Counted from the stretch's first letter, positions 1 to 7,425 are shown. The stretch is DNA of 10,584 bases from Thiothrix sp. (GCA_011375245.1 DRMA01000198.1:1-10584); one strand, 5' to 3'. Notes: generated by a model not told the origin, from the letters alone. Made by a program: numbers and translations.

Positions 1-459
1 ACACCACCTGAACAGTATATTGTTGCGCTACACGGAACGAGTCGTGTTGATAAAGAATGGCCTATTGAAATATGGCATCAATTTATTCCAAACATGGAAG
101 CTGCTGGATATAGTATTTTTCTTCCATGGGGAAATACACGAGAATATGAACGTGCTAAAACACTTGCAACAGCGCATAAAATGACACATGTATTACCAAA
201 ATGCTCACTAGGAGAATTGGCAGGATTACTAGAAAAAGCCTCAGCCGTCATTGGTATGGACACAGGGTTAATGCATATAGCAGCCGCATTGAATAAAAAA
301 GGGATTGCACTCTATCCTGTTACTCAACCTACGCTCACAGGCGTACTATCTGCTGGAAAACAACAAGGCATTGAAAGTATCGGCGGAAAGAAAGCACTTG
401 ATACTGAACAAGTAAGCCAAAAAATGCTACAACTATTACAAGACGTTGTAGTCCAATGA
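1..459 (+). CDS. waaC: Lipopolysaccharide heptosyltransferase I, C-terminal part (5' end outside window)
   Basis: This glycosyltransferase family 9 enzyme transfers the first L-glycero-D-manno-heptose from ADP-heptose to the inner Kdo of Kdo2-lipid A, at the cytoplasmic face of the inner membrane. Only the last 152 residues are visible; frame 1 is open from base 1 to the TGA at 457-459. Seen: a nucleotide-sugar-domain segment resembling WaaC (LHGTSRVDKEWP, then LPWG, ERAK and LPKCSLGELAGLL) and the family signature MDTGLMHIAAAL, which lies in the ADP-heptose binding domain. The spacing and the LPWG...ERAK pattern fit WaaC better than WaaF, whose own copy is present at 6324-7346. The gene ends 11 bases before the convergent stop of the next gene. 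A different GT9 heptosyltransferase cannot be fully excluded without the N-terminal half. Confidence 0.88.
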   Translation, partial: TPPEQYIVALHGTSRVDKEWPIEIWHQFIPNMEAAGYSIFLPWGNTREYERAKTLATAHKMTHVLPKCSLGELAGLLEKASAVIGMDTGLMHIAAALNKKGIALYPVTQPTLTGVLSAGKQQGIESIGGKKALDTEQVSQKMLQLLQDVVVQ

Positions 460-470
460 GCATACCCACT

Positions 471-1241
471 TTACTTCTTCTTAGAAGCAACCGTTCGCTG
501 TAACTCTTGCAACTTGGCATACTTCATAAATGATGCAAGTGCCGTAGTATAGGCAATAGCAGCCCCTTCAATGCCATCTTTAAAACCACCTTTCAACACA
601 AAAAGGCGAATAAAACTAGCAATAGCATGGGTTAATGGTTCCCAGCCCTGACTTCTTTTTCCCTTAGCAAAGAGTTGTTCTGCACCAAGCGTTGAATATT
701 TATCGGCTTTTATAATCAACTCACTATAATTTTGATACGAATAGTGTCTAATAGGCTCGTTCAGTTGCATAACTTGACCTTCTGTTTGCCAGCTTTCATG
801 CACCTTCACGGGCTTCATTTTTCCTTGGGTACGATCAACTAAACGCACCACACGATCAGGCCACCAGCTACCATGACGAATCCATTTACCTTGAAACCAA
901 TTTTCACGTGGGAGGCTATAGGCTTGTGCTTGTAATGGTTGCTGGAAAAGCTGCTGAATTTCTACAATAGCATTGGCTGACAAGACTTCATCTGCATCAA
1001 GAAACAACACCCAGTCATGCATTGCATTCTCTATAGCCAATTGCTTTTGTGCTGAAAAACCCAACCAATCTTGCTGAATAATACTGACATGAAGCTGCTC
1101 AGCAATAGCCAATGTATTATCGGTACTGCCTGAATCAACCAATAAAATATCATCGGTTAGTTGTTGCGAAGCTAACAGACTTTCTTGCAGATATTGTTCT
1201 GCATTTAAGGTGATATAGACAATGGATAGCTGAGAAATCAC
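471..1241 (-). CDS. Family 2 glycosyltransferase, WaaE/LgtF-like LPS core glucosyltransferase
   Basis: A 256-residue GT-A fold enzyme, the usual size for the WaaE/KdtX/LgtF group, members of which add a beta-linked glucose to heptose I of the LPS inner core. Seen: N-terminal strand SIVYITLNAEQYL, nucleotide-binding DSGSTDNT at residues 36-43, the DxD-type metal site LDADE at 81-85, then RHGSWWPDRVVRL and VHESW, both characteristic of this group, and a basic C-terminus (SKKK). It starts with GTG: this is the only usable start after an in-frame TAG upstream, it has an AAGGT ribosome site 9 bases before it, and the protein then begins directly with the first beta strand. It sits opposite in strand to waaC and the GT4 genes, so it is transcribed on its own. 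Function as a core glycosyltransferase is confident by family; the sugar and the linkage are inferred. Confidence 0.85.
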   Translation of the reverse strand: MISQLSIVYITLNAEQYLQESLLASQQLTDDILLVDSGSTDNTLAIAEQLHVSIIQQDWLGFSAQKQLAIENAMHDWVLFLDADEVLSANAIVEIQQLFQQPLQAQAYSLPRENWFQGKWIRHGSWWPDRVVRLVDRTQGKMKPVKVHESWQTEGQVMQLNEPIRHYSYQNYSELIIKADKYSTLGAEQLFAKGKRSQGWEPLTHAIASFIRLFVLKGGFKDGIEGAAIAYTTALASFMKYAKLQELQRTVASKKK

Positions 1242-1250
1242 GAGTGGTTT

Positions 1251-1255
1251 ACCTT
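1251..1255 (-). promoter_or_regulatory. Ribosome binding site deciding the GTG start of the GT2 gene
   Basis: AAGGT on the minus strand, 9 bases ahead of the GTG at 1239-1241. No ATG or TTG occurs in frame between the upstream stop and this GTG, so the site and the reading frame together fix the start. Confidence 0.55.
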
Positions 1256-1319
1256 GCAGATAAGAGAAGTTTCTGACAGGCTATGATCATTCAATTAAAC
1301 AGAATTAGCAACCAATTAG

Positions 1320-2459
1320 ATGACACGTAAAAAACTGGCCATTATTCGTAGCAGTTATCGCCCTGATGGAGGAGCTGAACGTATTATTGCTCGCATGTTA
1401 GAAGGATTACAAACACATTATGCAATGGATGTAAGCCTCATTACCAAAAAATGGCAAGCAAGCGAAAATGATGACTTTAACGTTATTCAGTGCCCTAAAA
1501 GAGGTCTATTCCGTCATACTAAATTTCAAAACTTCAATGATGATGTTACAACACTCTTACAACAACATGCCTTTGATTTAGTCCAGTCTCATGAGCGAAT
1601 TCCTAGTTGCCAGATTTATCGTGCGGGTGATGGTGTACATAAGCAGTGGTTAGAATTACGCAAACAAAACGCATCCCCTATTCAGCAATTTTTATGGGAT
1701 CATAGTCCTTATCACAACAGTATTTTGCATGCTGAAAAGACTATGTTTGCCCATCCTAATTTAAAAAAAGTCATTTGTAATGCACCACAAATTAAACACG
1801 ATATTCTTAAGCATTACCCTGAAACACCAGAAGATAAGTTGGTTGTTATTTATAATGGTATCAACCTAGAAACCTTTCCCTTCTGCTCCTCAAAAAAACA
1901 ACAACAAGTACGAGAATCTTTAGCCCTTAATAAAAACGATAAGATACTATTATATATAGGCTCAGGTTTTCAACGTAAAGGGCTAATAACACTATTGCAA
2001 GCATTACCCTTAGTGCCTGAATGGAAACTTATTGTAGTAGGAAAAGACAAAAAAATACGTTTCTATCAACGCTTATGCAAACAACTACATATTGGACAGC
2101 GGGTTATATTTGTAGGAATGCAGACTGATGTACAAAACTACTATGCTTCCTGTGATCTACTTGTACATCCAGCATTATATGACCCAGCTCCCAATGTTGT
2201 GTTAGAGGCAATGGCATCGGGGCGAGGAGTTATTATCAGCCAGAATTGTGGCAACCATGAGCTTATTGAAGAAGGTAAAAATGGGTTTGTGTTTGAGGCA
2301 GGAGATAGCAAAGCTTTAGCAAGCTTACTCCGTAAGCTTAAGGATAAGCAAAAACTTATAACACTAGGACAATATGCAAGAAAGACAGCAGAAGATTACC
2401 CAACATCTCGTATGATTCACTCTCTAATTTCACTTTATAATAATTTATTAACAAAATAG
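1320..2459 (+). CDS. Family 4 glycosyltransferase of the LPS core locus (WaaG-like fold)
   Basis: A 379-residue retaining GT-B glycosyltransferase, probably extending the LPS core on heptose. Seen: N-terminal donor/acceptor loop YRPDGGAERI at residues 13-22; the segment QSHERIPSCQIYRAGDGVH near residues 90-108, typical of one proteobacterial GT4 subgroup that sits in LPS core loci; GSGFQRKG (phosphate-binding Arg/Lys) in the C-terminal domain; and the EX7E region as DPAPNVVLEAM, with Asp288 in the first acidic position and Glu296 in the second. Asp at the first position occurs in relatives, so this need not mean loss of activity. The ATG is placed by the conserved first strand KLAIIRS; there is no clear ribosome site before it. 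It diverges from the GT2 gene across a 78-base gap with no convincing promoter. Calling it WaaG itself would go too far. Confidence 0.85.
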   Translation: MTRKKLAIIRSSYRPDGGAERIIARMLEGLQTHYAMDVSLITKKWQASENDDFNVIQCPKRGLFRHTKFQNFNDDVTTLLQQHAFDLVQSHERIPSCQIYRAGDGVHKQWLELRKQNASPIQQFLWDHSPYHNSILHAEKTMFAHPNLKKVICNAPQIKHDILKHYPETPEDKLVVIYNGINLETFPFCSSKKQQQVRESLALNKNDKILLYIGSGFQRKGLITLLQALPLVPEWKLIVVGKDKKIRFYQRLCKQLHIGQRVIFVGMQTDVQNYYASCDLLVHPALYDPAPNVVLEAMASGRGVIISQNCGNHELIEEGKNGFVFEAGDSKALASLLRKLKDKQKLITLGQYARKTAEDYPTSRMIHSLISLYNNLLTK

Positions 2460-2474
2460 ATAAATACAATAAAG

Positions 2475-2591
2475 ATGATTAGAATAAAACAACATAGGAA
2501 TATCAAATCACTTGCTACTTTAGTGAAAAATTGTCAGGATAACCAACAATTCATCTCAATGGAAAAGCAAAGAAGAAAGGGTCATATTTAA
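2475..2591 (+). other. Possible 38-codon ORF in the gap between the two GT4 genes; not recognised
   Basis: The 185-base gap 2460-2644 contains an ATG-started frame of 38 codons ending in TAA at 2589-2591. The product would be basic (several Lys/Arg, ending QRRKGHI) with no membrane segment or motif that I recognise. No ribosome site precedes it. It could be a chance frame, a small gene, or the remnant of a gene lost between the two glycosyltransferases. The rest of the gap shows no terminator hairpin and no convincing promoter. Confidence 0.15.
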
Positions 2592-2644
2592 TTTTTTGCA
2601 TCTCCCAAAGAGCGAAGCAACTTTTATCAATCGTTATTATAATA

Positions 2645-3772
2645 ATGCCTGAAAAAAAAATATTAAATATTCTTCATACTGAATCATCTTGTGGCTGGGG
2701 CGGACAAGAAATACGTATTTTGACTGAATCCGAAGGCATAATTAACAAAGGACACAATATCCATATTATTTGTCCCAAAGAATCCAATATCTATAAGGAT
2801 GCAATAAAAAGAGGTATTCCCGTTACTGCACTCCCTATAGCCCGAAAAAAAATATCAGCTGTCTTCACATTGAGAAAATGGTTAAAGAAAAACCCAGTTG
2901 ATATTATCAATACCCACAGTTCCACAGATAGTTGGCTCAGCGCATTGGCTATACAATTCATGCACAATGCACCAAAAATAGTGCGGACACGTCATGTTTC
3001 CGCCCCTATTTCACTCAATTCTGCAACACGTTGGCTATATACATCAGCAACTGACTATATTGTCACAACAGGGGAAAAGCTTCGACAAACATTGATTGAC
3101 AAAAATCAGTATTCAGCGGATAAAATTACTTCAATACCAACAGGTATTGATATTAATCGTTTTGTACCTGCAAATACTAAAGAGGCAAAAATAACACTAA
3201 ACTTACCAACAGATAAATGTGTTGTTGGCATACTCGCGACCATTAGAAGCTGGAAAGGTCACGTTTATCTTATTGAAGCCATTGCAAAAATAAATAACCC
3301 CAATATTCATTTATTAATTGTTGGAGATGGTCCATCTCGTTTAGCAATAGAAAACTCCTTGAAGCAGCATAAACTAACTGAACAAAGTACCTTAGCTGGA
3401 AATCAAGAAAATGTAGTTCCTTGGTTACAAAGCATGGATCTATTTGTTCTACCTTCTTATGCTAATGAGGGAGTACCGCAAGGGATACTGCAAGCAATGC
3501 TTTGTCAACTAGCTGTTATATCAACACCTGTAGGGAGCATTGTTGAAGCTGTTAAAGATAAAGAAACGGGAATTATTGTAGAACCAAAAAATGTAAAACA
3601 ATTAGCGCAAGCAATCAAACAACTTATCGACTCAGATGAAATACGCATGCAATATGCCCAACAAGGAAGAAAATATGCCTTACAACATTTTACAGCCGAC
3701 AAAATGGTAATGCGTATGGAAGATGTTTTCACACATGTACTATCTAATGAGTTTCAATCTAGGAATAAATAA
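2645..3772 (+). CDS. Family 4 glycosyltransferase, second GT-B enzyme of the core locus
   Basis: A 375-residue GT-B enzyme that probably adds a sugar to the LPS core or outer core. Seen: N-terminal HTESSCGWGGQEIRIL at residues 11-26, a recognisable signature of a proteobacterial GT4 subgroup; INTHSSTDSW and RTRHVSAPI in the acceptor domain; PTGIDINRF at the interdomain junction; IRSWKGH and VGDGPSR for nucleotide-sugar phosphate binding; and the EX7E region as NEGVPQGILQAM, where the second acidic residue is Gln, as is usual for this subgroup. The start is placed by the conserved first strand KKILNILHTESS; no ribosome site is visible and a TATAAT string ends only one base before the ATG. Its stop overlaps the next start as TAATG, which suggests translational coupling to the methyltransferase. 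Substrate unknown. Confidence 0.85.
   Translation: MPEKKILNILHTESSCGWGGQEIRILTESEGIINKGHNIHIICPKESNIYKDAIKRGIPVTALPIARKKISAVFTLRKWLKKNPVDIINTHSSTDSWLSALAIQFMHNAPKIVRTRHVSAPISLNSATRWLYTSATDYIVTTGEKLRQTLIDKNQYSADKITSIPTGIDINRFVPANTKEAKITLNLPTDKCVVGILATIRSWKGHVYLIEAIAKINNPNIHLLIVGDGPSRLAIENSLKQHKLTEQSTLAGNQENVVPWLQSMDLFVLPSYANEGVPQGILQAMLCQLAVISTPVGSIVEAVKDKETGIIVEPKNVKQLAQAIKQLIDSDEIRMQYAQQGRKYALQHFTADKMVMRMEDVFTHVLSNEFQSRNK
3761..3764 (+). promoter_or_regulatory. Ribosome binding site inside the upstream gene, before the TAATG junction
   Basis: AGGA lies 7 bases before the ATG at 3772-3774, within the last codons of the upstream glycosyltransferase. Together with the one-base overlap of stop and start, it supports the chosen start and coupled translation of the two genes. 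Confidence 0.6.
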
Positions 3773-4545
3773 TGACCGCTAGTAATGTTATCGCTTCCGC
3801 ATCACACCCCACAACAAACAAAGTGATTTCCAAATATATCCTTGAGCGTATTAATACAAATAGTAAAGTTTTAGACTTTGGAGCAGGCAGAGGGTATATG
3901 TCGCAAGAAATTGGCTCTTTTTTTACAAAATCTAATAAAAACCCTCGTCACCATCTATTTGCTTGTGAAATTGATACTGAAAATTTCGAATATGCTGACG
4001 TTGATTGCTTACAAATTAGTACGGATTCTAAAATTCCTTTTGAAGATAATACATTCGACCTTATTTATTCCATTGAAGTATTAGAACACACTCCTAGACC
4101 CTATGACTTCCTTGATGAAGCTTATAAGAAGCTGAAGAAAGGTGGTTGGCTAATTTTTTCAGTACCTAATATTTTACATTTCCAATCCCGCTTGAAGTTT
4201 TTACTCTCAGGATATGGAGAAATGTTTGGACCATTATCAAGTGATATAAAAAATGCTGGGCGTATTTGTGGTCATATCATGCCACTAAATTATGGGCATT
4301 TTAATTATGGTCTAAAAAAATCGGGTTTTGAAATAATTGAATATGCTATTGATCGTAGAAAAAAAGGAGCTATAGTTCCTGCTCTCTTATTTTATCCTTT
4401 TTTAAAGTTTTCTTCTTTTTTAGTTTCTGAAAAAACAAAAAATAATGATATTGAACTTTGGAAAGAGAACAAAGAAGTTATTAAGAAAATGAATTCAATT
4501 GATCTCCTGTCCTCTAGAAGCTGTATTATGTTAGCTAGGAAATAA
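3772..4545 (+). CDS. Class I SAM-dependent methyltransferase in the LPS core locus
   Basis: A 257-residue Rossmann-fold methyltransferase that probably methylates a sugar or a sugar intermediate of the surface glycan. Seen: motif I VLDFGAGRGYM at residues 33-43 (SAM binding), the acidic end of strand 2 in CEID, motif IV FDLIYSIEVLEHTPRP, and GGWLIFSVPN for the following strand; this order is that of the Methyltransf_11-type family. Near residues 200-220 there is a hydrophobic stretch (VPALLFYPFLKFSSFLV) that might contact the membrane, where lipid-linked glycans are made; this is inference. It overlaps the upstream glycosyltransferase by one base. Base composition is low: 32 G or C in the 120 bases 4321-4440 (about 27%), well under the flanking waaF gene, a sign of possible transfer. 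Other methyl acceptors, including lipids or proteins, remain possible. Confidence 0.8.
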   Translation: MTASNVIASASHPTTNKVISKYILERINTNSKVLDFGAGRGYMSQEIGSFFTKSNKNPRHHLFACEIDTENFEYADVDCLQISTDSKIPFEDNTFDLIYSIEVLEHTPRPYDFLDEAYKKLKKGGWLIFSVPNILHFQSRLKFLLSGYGEMFGPLSSDIKNAGRICGHIMPLNYGHFNYGLKKSGFEIIEYAIDRRKKGAIVPALLFYPFLKFSSFLVSEKTKNNDIELWKENKEVIKKMNSIDLLSSRSCIMLARK

Positions 4546-4608
4546 TACAAAAAATATTTATTATTTATATTAACCTAGTAAATAATTTTACTGAGAAGCA
4601 CTACCCAT

Positions 4609-4632
4609 GTTGTCGTCCCCACTATAGACAAC
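4609..4632 (+). repeat. Perfect 6-base inverted repeat upstream of the second methyltransferase
   Basis: GTTGTC (4609-4614) and GACAAC (4627-4632) are separated by 12 bases in the 114-base gap 4546-4659. It could be an operator half-site pair or a weak RNA stem. No T-tract follows, so it is not an intrinsic terminator. A repeat this short can arise by chance. Around it I see no promoter with acceptable spacing: TTGTCG at 4610-4615 and TATTTA at 4638-4643 are 22 bases apart. Confidence 0.3.
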
Positions 4633-4659
4633 TGAACTATTTAAAATAAAGAGATTACA

Positions 4660-5307
4660 ATGCTTAAAATTGAAAAAACTACATATGGTAACAAACGAGA
4701 GAAACGCAGTGAATATGTAGCACAACGATTTTCTCCACTGCTAGATAAGAGAAAAGTACTTGATGTTGGCTGTTTTAATGCCCCATTACGAAAATTATTA
4801 AAAGATGCGGATTATACAGGAGTAGATTTTGTTGGTACCCCCGATATTAAAATTAATTTACAACAATGTTCAAAACTTCCTTTTGATGATAATAGTTTTG
4901 AGAGCGTAATCTGTATTGATGTATTGGAACATTTAGATAATCTTCATATTATTTTTAAAGAGCTGATAAGAGTAAGTAATAAAAATGTAATTATTTCCCT
5001 ACCTAACTGTTGGCGAGATGCAAGAATGAAAATTGAACGCGGCACGGGGAGCTTTGCTCACTATGGCTTGCAATCAGAGACACCAAAAGATAGACACAGA
5101 TGGTTTTTTAATATATCTCAAGCCCATCAGTTTTTCAAAGACCATGAAAAAATATCAGGAGTGTCAATTGAAAATTGTTTTGTTACAGAAAAAAAGAAAA
5201 ATAACCTGATTTCTTTTTTAAGACACTTACGTTATCCTGGTGAAAAATACTTAAATAGATATAGTCAAACTATATGGGTTGTTTATTCTAAAAATAAGAA
5301 TACTTAA
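4660..5307 (+). CDS. Class I SAM-dependent methyltransferase, second of the pair
   Basis: A 215-residue methyltransferase of the type found in surface-polysaccharide clusters. Seen: motif I VLDVGCFNAPL at residues 33-43, in which the later glycines of the usual GxGxG are replaced; GVDF at the end of strand 2; motif IV ICIDVLEHLDN; NVIISLPNCW after it; and the segment TPKDRHRWFF, which recurs in methyltransferases of glycan loci. The ATG has AAAGAG 6 bases before it. It lies 114 bases after the first methyltransferase on the same strand and ends 8 bases before the convergent glycosyltransferase stop. The 120 bases 5161-5280 contain only 31 G or C (about 26%). It is not a duplicate of its neighbour: outside the SAM motifs the two proteins look unrelated. 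Target inferred to be a core sugar. Confidence 0.8.
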   Translation: MLKIEKTTYGNKREKRSEYVAQRFSPLLDKRKVLDVGCFNAPLRKLLKDADYTGVDFVGTPDIKINLQQCSKLPFDDNSFESVICIDVLEHLDNLHIIFKELIRVSNKNVIISLPNCWRDARMKIERGTGSFAHYGLQSETPKDRHRWFFNISQAHQFFKDHEKISGVSIENCFVTEKKKNNLISFLRHLRYPGEKYLNRYSQTIWVVYSKNKNT

Positions 5308-5315
5308 TGGCTTAT

Positions 5316-6278
5316 TTATATTGAACCATCTGCCTTCTTTTTATAGCCCAACCCCATAACGCGACAATAAGCATTTGAAAAGCAATCCGATGACATAACA
5401 CTCCAGTTTTGGAGCGCATCCAATGCATTCATCTGCCGTTCAAAGACCTCATAACGACTTTCAAACGCCTTTAAATGACCTGCTCCTCCCATATGAAACC
5501 AACAGTCATCAATGACCTGCATTCTATTTTCTTCAGCAGATGAAGATACTTTAAAATCAACCTGTATATCAGAAGAAAAACAAAGTTTTTCTTTATCAAA
5601 ATATTGATAGAGTACTTGATGATTCCGACCTCCAGTATCCAATCCCTTAGAAAAATCATAAAGAAAATTAAGTTTATATTGAGCAATAACCTTATAATCA
5701 AACAAACAATAGCCAGCCCATAATTGCCATGTATCCGTTTTTCGACTCTTCCATAATACCCCATAAAAAGGTTGATTCTTTATCGTCTGGGAAAAATTGA
5801 TAGGCTTTGCTGGAATCAAATCATGATCAATAAAAGCAAATAATTGGGGTCCTATTACTTTAACAATATTCTCAAAACACCATTGTATAGCCATACCATG
5901 CGATCTGTTAGCATGTTTCGTTGAATTTGTGGGCAAAACAATGTAAGGCACAGAAGCATCATCACAAATTTGTTTTATTTTCCTTCTTGCTTCAGTCGTA
6001 TACGAATTATCGGCAATAACCAGCATAGCATCTTGAAAATGTTTTTTTGTATTTGCAACCAACAAACCAATGGTTTCAGGACGCTCAAAAGCAATGCTAA
6101 TAACAAGTGTTTTTTGTGCTAACTTACTATCAATATGAGATAAAAATGAGGATAAATCATTTGGCTGCAAACGACAATACCATGCTAAATAAGCATCATT
6201 CCGTATTTGCTTAAACGAATCAACGATTGGCTGTCCCCGCAGCAACTCTTTAAACTGATAGTCTTTAATATTCCTCAT
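5316..6278 (-). CDS. Putative GT-A glycosyltransferase, unassigned, downstream of waaF
   Basis: A 320-residue protein that I place as a family-2-like glycosyltransferase. Seen: a first strand KTLVISIAFERPET near residue 56; ADNSYTTEARR (the usual position of the nucleotide-binding acidic residue); NRSHGMAIQW before the metal site; FIDHDLIPAKP near residue 150, which fits a DxD-type motif; then GLDTGGRNHQ and WFHMGGAGH, which may form the acceptor and catalytic pocket. There is no signal peptide or membrane helix, so it is cytoplasmic or peripheral. It lies 45 bases after the waaF stop on the same strand and is probably cotranscribed with it. Composition is low in G+C (33 of 120 bases at 5581-5700). 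No ribosome site precedes the ATG. Donor, acceptor and the exact family are unknown. Confidence 0.65.
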   Translation of the reverse strand: MRNIKDYQFKELLRGQPIVDSFKQIRNDAYLAWYCRLQPNDLSSFLSHIDSKLAQKTLVISIAFERPETIGLLVANTKKHFQDAMLVIADNSYTTEARRKIKQICDDASVPYIVLPTNSTKHANRSHGMAIQWCFENIVKVIGPQLFAFIDHDLIPAKPINFSQTIKNQPFYGVLWKSRKTDTWQLWAGYCLFDYKVIAQYKLNFLYDFSKGLDTGGRNHQVLYQYFDKEKLCFSSDIQVDFKVSSSAEENRMQVIDDCWFHMGGAGHLKAFESRYEVFERQMNALDALQNWSVMSSDCFSNAYCRVMGLGYKKKADGSI

Positions 6279-6323
6279 TATTTGTAATATATAAGAAAGT
6301 TAATTTTAAAAATACTTTTTTTT

Positions 6324-7346
6324 CTAGCCAATTTTTATATCCATTCTTTTCCACACAGAATCAGGTGTAATATCCTGCAAACACTTCAAATGCCCCAACG
6401 GACACTCACGCTTAAAACAAGGACTACACGACATATTCAATGTCACTATTTGAGCATTTACATTCAATGGCGGAGTAAAGTTAGGATCTGAAGAGCCATA
6501 AAGCGCAATAACAGGACTATCAACAGCAGCCGCAATATGCATCAAGCCAGAATCGTTGCTAATCACTTGTGAAGCCAATGATAAAAGAATAATGACTTGC
6601 TCTAGCGTTGTTTCACCTGCAAGCTGTAAACATTGTTCGCTTCCGACAGCCGTTTTAATTTCCTCAGCTATTGCTCGGTCTTTTTCCGAACCTAAAATCC
6701 ACACTTGCCAATTTTCACTAATCGCTTTTTTTGCGACTGCCGCATAATGCTCCGCAGGCCAGCATTTGGCAGAACCATATTCAGCACCAGGACAAAGTGC
6801 AAGTATGGGCAACCGTTGATCAAGTTTAAAAGAAGTCAATACACGTTTTTGATCTATTTGTTCTATTTTCAATGCTGGAAACGCATAATCAGGGGCATCA
6901 ACATCACTCTCACCTGCCAATGCAACAAAACGTTGTACCGTCATAGTCAGCTTTTGCTTATCCAAATGATGCATATCATTGATTAAGCCATAACGCATCT
7001 CACCTTTATAGGCTGTCCTTCGTGGTATATTCGCCCAGAAAGGCACTAATGCTGACTTCAGTGAGTTAGGTAGAACAATAGCCCAATCATAATGATTTTT
7101 TCGTAGTGATTTTCCCAATTGATAGCGTTTCTTTAAATCCAGTTGCCCATGTCCTAAAGACATTACAATCGACTCATTAACTTCTGACATAGAGGCTAAT
7201 AACGGCTCACTCCAAGCAGGGGCTAATACATCAATAATAAGTTCTGGATACTTTTGTTTTAACGCAATAAACAGGCTTTGCGCCATAATCATATCGCCAA
7301 CCCATGCAGGCCCTACAATCAAACATTTTTTGGGAGATGCTTTCAT
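6324..7346 (-). CDS. waaF: ADP-heptose:LPS heptosyltransferase II
   Basis: WaaF adds the second heptose to heptose I of the LPS inner core, in the cytoplasm at the inner membrane. The 340-residue length matches the family (348 in E. coli). Seen: N-terminal CLIVGPAWVGDMIMAQSL, LAPAW, LGHGQLDLKKR, VLPNSLKSALVPF, GEMRYGLIND, the binding-domain CPGAEYGSAKCWP, LAGETTLEQVI, NDSGLMHIAAAV and DFTPPL-type region (NFTPPL), and a late Cys-rich CSPCFKRECPLGH followed by CLQDITP, which is common in WaaF. The frame is open 27 codons further upstream to an ATG at 7427, but the family start aligns with the ATG at 7344-7346 (MKASPKKCLIVG), so I use that. AGAAG lies about 8 bases before it. It diverges from gmhB, the gene for its donor pathway, and leads into the glycosyltransferase at 5316-6278. 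Confidence 0.95.
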   Translation of the reverse strand: MKASPKKCLIVGPAWVGDMIMAQSLFIALKQKYPELIIDVLAPAWSEPLLASMSEVNESIVMSLGHGQLDLKKRYQLGKSLRKNHYDWAIVLPNSLKSALVPFWANIPRRTAYKGEMRYGLINDMHHLDKQKLTMTVQRFVALAGESDVDAPDYAFPALKIEQIDQKRVLTSFKLDQRLPILALCPGAEYGSAKCWPAEHYAAVAKKAISENWQVWILGSEKDRAIAEEIKTAVGSEQCLQLAGETTLEQVIILLSLASQVISNDSGLMHIAAAVDSPVIALYGSSDPNFTPPLNVNAQIVTLNMSCSPCFKRECPLGHLKCLQDITPDSVWKRMDIKIG

Positions 7347-7406
7347 ATATTGACTTCTAAAATGTGGAGATGCACAAGAGCAACAGAACATTCTACCAAG
7401 GTTAGC

Positions 7407-7412
7407 TATAAT
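7407..7412 (+). promoter_or_regulatory. Probable -10 element for gmhB
   Basis: A consensus TATAAT stands 26 bases before the GTG start in the divergent waaF/gmhB gap, which would give a leader of roughly 20 bases. No good -35 box lies 16-18 bases upstream (CAGAAC at 7384-7389 at best), so this may be a weak or activator-dependent promoter. The waaF promoter must lie in the same 92 bases but I cannot place it. Confidence 0.4.
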
Positions 7413-7425
7413 ACAGGCTTTTATC

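Noticed and set aside
1254..1287. Possible promoter TTGCAG / TATGAT before the first GT4 gene
   Set aside because: The spacer is 22 bases, too long for a sigma70 promoter, and no other -35 fits the TATGAT at 1282-1287.
5471..5764. 97-codon frame on the minus strand, rich in Ile and Leu
   Set aside because: It lies wholly inside the glycosyltransferase at 5316-6278 in another frame; its hydrophobicity follows from the AT-rich codons of the real gene.
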